A stretch of DNA of 64,000 bases from Ceratodon purpureus (Eukaryota > Streptophyta > Bryopsida > Pseudoditrichales > Ditrichaceae): the NCBI GenBank assembly GCA_014871385.1, contig CM026421.1, positions 11,979,128 to 12,043,127 on the forward strand, written 5' to 3'. The stretch's first letter is position 1. The number at the start of each line of letters is the position of its first letter. The translations under genes were made by a program, and so were the position numbers. The notes under the pieces are model-generated. The model saw nothing but the letters and a program-made list of their open reading frames with translations, did not search any database and was not told the DNA's origin. Positions 60,460-64,000 of this stretch are shown here, one piece after another.

Positions 60460-63400
60460 ATGGCAGGGGTGGAGGAGGCTCTGCTAGGGGCGTTGCAGGG
60501 AGTGGAGAGTATTCCGAGCTCACAGGCGTGGGCGACGGAGAATGGGTTCGAGAACAGTGTGGTGGAGGGTGTGGTGAGGTCGCTTCATGGATTCGGCTAT
60601 GTGGAGGCGGAGGTGGGTGGATTGTGTTGAATCTTATGGCTCTCATGGTGATGGTGGTGGTGGTGGTTGGTTTTTTGGTTTTGGGTTTGAATTGCTGAAT
60701 TTGGGTTATTGGGGTTGGGTTGGCAGCTGGTGAAGAAGGTGAGATATGTGCTCACGGCGGAGGGGAAGAATTACACAATGCGGGGCTCGCCGGAGGTGCA
60801 GGTGTTTGAGGCTGTGCCTGCGGAGGGGATCGCCATGGCGGATTTGAAGGGGAAGCTGGATGCATTGGTGTATGACGTGGGGTTCAAGACAGCGATGAAG
60901 AACAAGTGGATTCAGAATACCAAGGGGACAGTCTCGAGGAAGGTGTGGTTTTCGTGTGATCGCGGGTTTGTGATTGTCGGCACTGGTGACTGTGTTTTGT
61001 TGTTGTGATTGCGCAAGAATTTTTGTAATATAGTGGGAGTTATGGTGTATATCGGGAGGGAGCCATTTCGATTTGAAACCCTAATCCTCTGGCCCCTCTC
61101 CGCCTCTATCTTCTCTCTCTCTCAGCCTCTCTCACCCTCTCTCTGCTCTTAGACTGGGAGCCAAGCAACATTTACTTACATGGAGTAACTTTTCTATGAA
61201 CACCATTACTCCCGGTAAATTGGATTGTGAAGCCCCGGCGGGGTAGTGCAAAGTTGTGAGGCTGTCAGTACAATTTGTAGGGTTGCTGAGAGAGTAGTTT
61301 TAAAGTGGATGATGCCTCGGACGAGTATCGTGTTGTGTGAGGCCATCCAGATTTTTCTCTCCAATCCAATCCTCTCTTCATATAAAGTCTTGTCTAAGTT
61401 GGATATTAGAAATTTTGTTTGTTTGGATCGCGAGGTGTTTTGATTGAGTTATTTAAAAATCTCCATCAACCTAATGGTGATGTTACATAGGTCGAAGACG
61501 TGAAAGATGAAGTTCGGAACCTGCTCACTGGTATTCAAGATGGAAATGCTCCGGAAGGAAACGTTGTTAACGATCTCAAGAAGAGGAAGCTTATTGAAAC
61601 CAGAAATGATACATGGTTTTCGTTGAAGAAGGGGCCTAATTATGCTCCGAAGAGAGTGAAGCCTGAGACAGATCTCACCCGTGAACTTCTACAGAGGTAC
61701 CATTCTTCTTGATCACATTTGTGTGCCCTTCTCTGGCTTCTTGATCACATTTATGTGTTCTTCTCTGGCTTCTTGATCACATTTGTGTGCTCTTCTCTGG
61801 TATAGTACACAGTATTCGTTTAAGTATTATTTGAAGAGACAACCGATGCCCCTGCTGGCTAATTCTTTGATGTTGCAGTGGTGAATGGTTGAAACGAGAG
61901 TTCAAACCCTACAATTTCAATGCATTAGGCCAGCCCACCGAAGGAGGTCATCTTCACCCCTTGCTGAAGGTACCACTAGTCCCCACAACCTCTTTTTCAT
62001 GTAATTTTCACTTGTTAGCCTATACTATAGCTGTTGCTTAAATCCATTAAAAGTCCGTGCTGGATGGTGCTATGTACTTTTTGAATGTAAATGCATTGAT
62101 TTAGAGGTATTGGTGGCATTTAGTCAGTTTAAGATTTGTTCACGAATACAAGTTGATACGTCATTTAGAAGGTTGAGATCTGTGGTTTTGAATGACAGGT
62201 ACGGACACAATTCCGCAATATTTTCTTAGAGATGGGGTGAGTATTTCTAATGTCACCACATTCGTTTTTGTTGGAAATTTAAATTCACGGATGGACAATT
62301 TCGTTACCTTTAGTGCTAGGTATGCATGTTGGAATTATACAGTTACTGGAAGCGGAGTATCAAAGTCTTATCATATCAATATATTATCTATATCTGCGTC
62401 ATGTGCTAATTTTTTGCTTTTGTATCCTTCATTGCTCAGGTTTGAAGAGATGCCAACGAACAATTTTGTTGAAAGCAGGTATGAATATGGAGTATTAGCT
62501 TCTCTGCTCTTCTAACGTGTTTTGGAATCGTTCATTTAATATTTAATTTCAACAGCTTCATTTGTTGAGTTTGATGTATTCTACTGCTTAAATCTACTCG
62601 GTTGTTGAAACTGCAGCTTCTGGAACTTCGATGCACTCTTCCAGCCTCAACAACATCCAGCTCGCGATTCTCATGACACTTTTTTCTTGAAAGGTGAATC
62701 TCATTACATTTGTTAATATTTTCGCACGGCTTTCCTTATTTAAGATCGTAGTTTTTTCCTGGTGAGCGCGGTATTTGATGAATCTTGTTATGTGTTTTCG
62801 CATTTTACGTAAGTGATCTATTGACGACAGTTCTGCTTATATAGAACTATCTTTGTCCTCAGTATCTTATGATGGATCGTGATTATACTTGCAGCTCCAG
62901 CACGGACAGTTGAATTGCCAGAGGATTATTTGGAACGTGTTAAAAAGACACACGAAGAAGGAGGTTATGGGTCAATTGGGTATGCCAACCTGAATTCACA
63001 TCTTTGGAATTTGTTCTGTTTTTTTGTATCAGTTGTTTGTGTCTATCTTCAGTAAGATTGATCTATGAAATTACGTCAGCATTAGTTGGTCCAGCTAAAG
63101 CTCAGAGGTATCAGGTTTTGGTATTTTTACGGCTCACCAGATTCTTGCAATTCTGTTTAGTTTCCTACATGATGCTGAAAGCTCGATGTTGATTCATAGT
63201 ATCACAAGTTGTATCCTACTTGATTGCTGGAAATTTTGCAAACAGGTATGGATATGACTGGAAGAGAGATGAAGCTGAAAAGAACTTGTTGCGGACACAT
63301 ACTACGGCTGTTTCGTCCCGTATGCTCTACAAACTTGCACAGGTAGTTCTTTGCAACATCTTCGTTCACCAAGCTTTCAGCTTGTTTTCACCCAAGCAGA

Positions 63401-63927
63401 CTCAGGAAATCATCGAGAGTTTTCTTCGCTTAAATCTATCTCATTTTGTATCCATAATTTTTAAGCATCTAAGTAACCATCTGAAAGTGGTGTTATTTTC
63501 AGGACGGTTTTAAACCAAAGAGATACTTTTCCATTGATCGGGTGTTCCGAAACGAGGCTGTTGATCGCACACATCTTGCTGAGTTTCACCAAATTGAAGG
63601 TGCTACTACTGTTTTGATGTTTCAGTGTCCAAACCAATTTTTTGTTGCGAGAGGGGATGTTGGAGACTGTTTCGTCTTTAATTTAGACACTTCCCCTTCA
63701 GATCATAGCACAACGATCTGTTTGACTTGAGGCAGATGAGTAGGCTTAGCAGTTCTAAAAAGTATTATGCATGTTCTGATTCTAATTAACGTACGGCAGC
63801 TCTTTAGAGCGCACTGCAATATTGGCACTGACATGGTTTTTGTCTGATGCTGCAGGGCTTGTATGCGATAGGGGCCTTACGCTTGGAGATCTTATTGGTG
63901 TTTTGAACGAGTTCTTTGCTCGCCTTG
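60460..63927 (+). CDS. Cytosolic phenylalanyl-tRNA synthetase alpha subunit, first 11 exons (runs off right edge)
   Basis: Exons: 60460-60612, 60727-60942, 61491-61696, 61879-61969, 62199-62236, 62440-62478, 62617-62693, 62895-62979, 63246-63342, 63503-63599 and 63856-63927, all in frame, about 390 residues. The enzyme (alpha2 beta2) charges tRNA-Phe. The start ATG at 60460 opens [18 protein letters not shown]. Residues about 1-180 form the eukaryotic N-terminal winged-helix region ([30 protein letters not shown]). Next come [20 protein letters not shown] (class II motif 1), [56 protein letters not shown], then motif 2 in [20 protein letters not shown] and [20 protein letters not shown]. The rest, including motif 3, lies beyond the window. 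Several exons are tiny (38 and 39 bp). No transit peptide is present, so this is the cytosolic rather than the organellar enzyme. Confidence 0.95.
61711..61806. repeat. 32-bp tandem repeat, three units, in an intron
   Basis: Units beginning gatcacatttgtgtg start at 61711, 61743 and 61775, each continuing with cttctctgg. The array lies in the third intron of the PheRS alpha gene. Confidence 0.9.
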
Positions 63928-64000
63928 GTATGTTACCTCCTCAATGTGTTGCTATAATAATTTGCGATATTCATTGCTCTTATTGTGCTCTCTTTCTAGA

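Overview
The window looks like nuclear DNA of a land plant. A moss fits best, with Physcomitrium patens my leading guess. The reasons are the plant gene set (MLO, plastid Rubisco/aldolase lysine methyltransferase, UBX-domain membrane protein, plant-type Piezo), many short GT-AG introns, acceptors of the TGCAG type, and wide AT-rich gaps. Species identity is inference. All exon models below come from reading splice sites and reading-frame phase by eye; every intact model keeps one open frame across its junctions.

Layout. Left gene cluster (about 0-8.5 kb): the 5' part of an MLO gene on the minus strand, running off the left edge. It is followed by a plus-strand plastid-targeted PLAT-domain membrane protein, converging on a minus-strand LSMT-type SET-domain methyltransferase. 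A long AT-rich stretch (8.5-17.6 kb) holds one decayed MYB/SANT gene made of tandemly duplicated coiled-coil exons. A second cluster (17.6-28.2 kb) has a FAF2/PUX10-like UBA-UAS-UBX gene and a transcription unit in which a trihelix DNA-binding domain splices in frame onto a complete NMN adenylyltransferase. It also has an isolated, GC-richer two-exon gene whose protein resembles apolipoprotein L and ends in a possible HNH-like zinc module. From 28.2 to 46.4 kb I see no convincing gene: the tract is AT-rich and holds inverted repeats, a small terminal-inverted-repeat element, minisatellites and a long foldback near 39.5-39.9 kb. The right cluster is a complete 23-exon Piezo gene (46.5-59.6 kb, minus) and, about 0.8 kb away and divergent, the first 11 exons of cytosolic phenylalanyl-tRNA synthetase alpha, which runs off the right edge.

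Most genes are single-copy housekeeping or signalling genes with no obvious shared pathway. The items most worth attention are the trihelix-NMNAT fusion (a DNA-binding protein that could make NAD in the nucleus), the ApoL-like gene, the tandem-exon SANT gene and the 39.5 kb hairpin. I saw no recognisable reverse transcriptase, integrase, capsid or envelope frame, no tRNA or rRNA gene and no CRISPR array.
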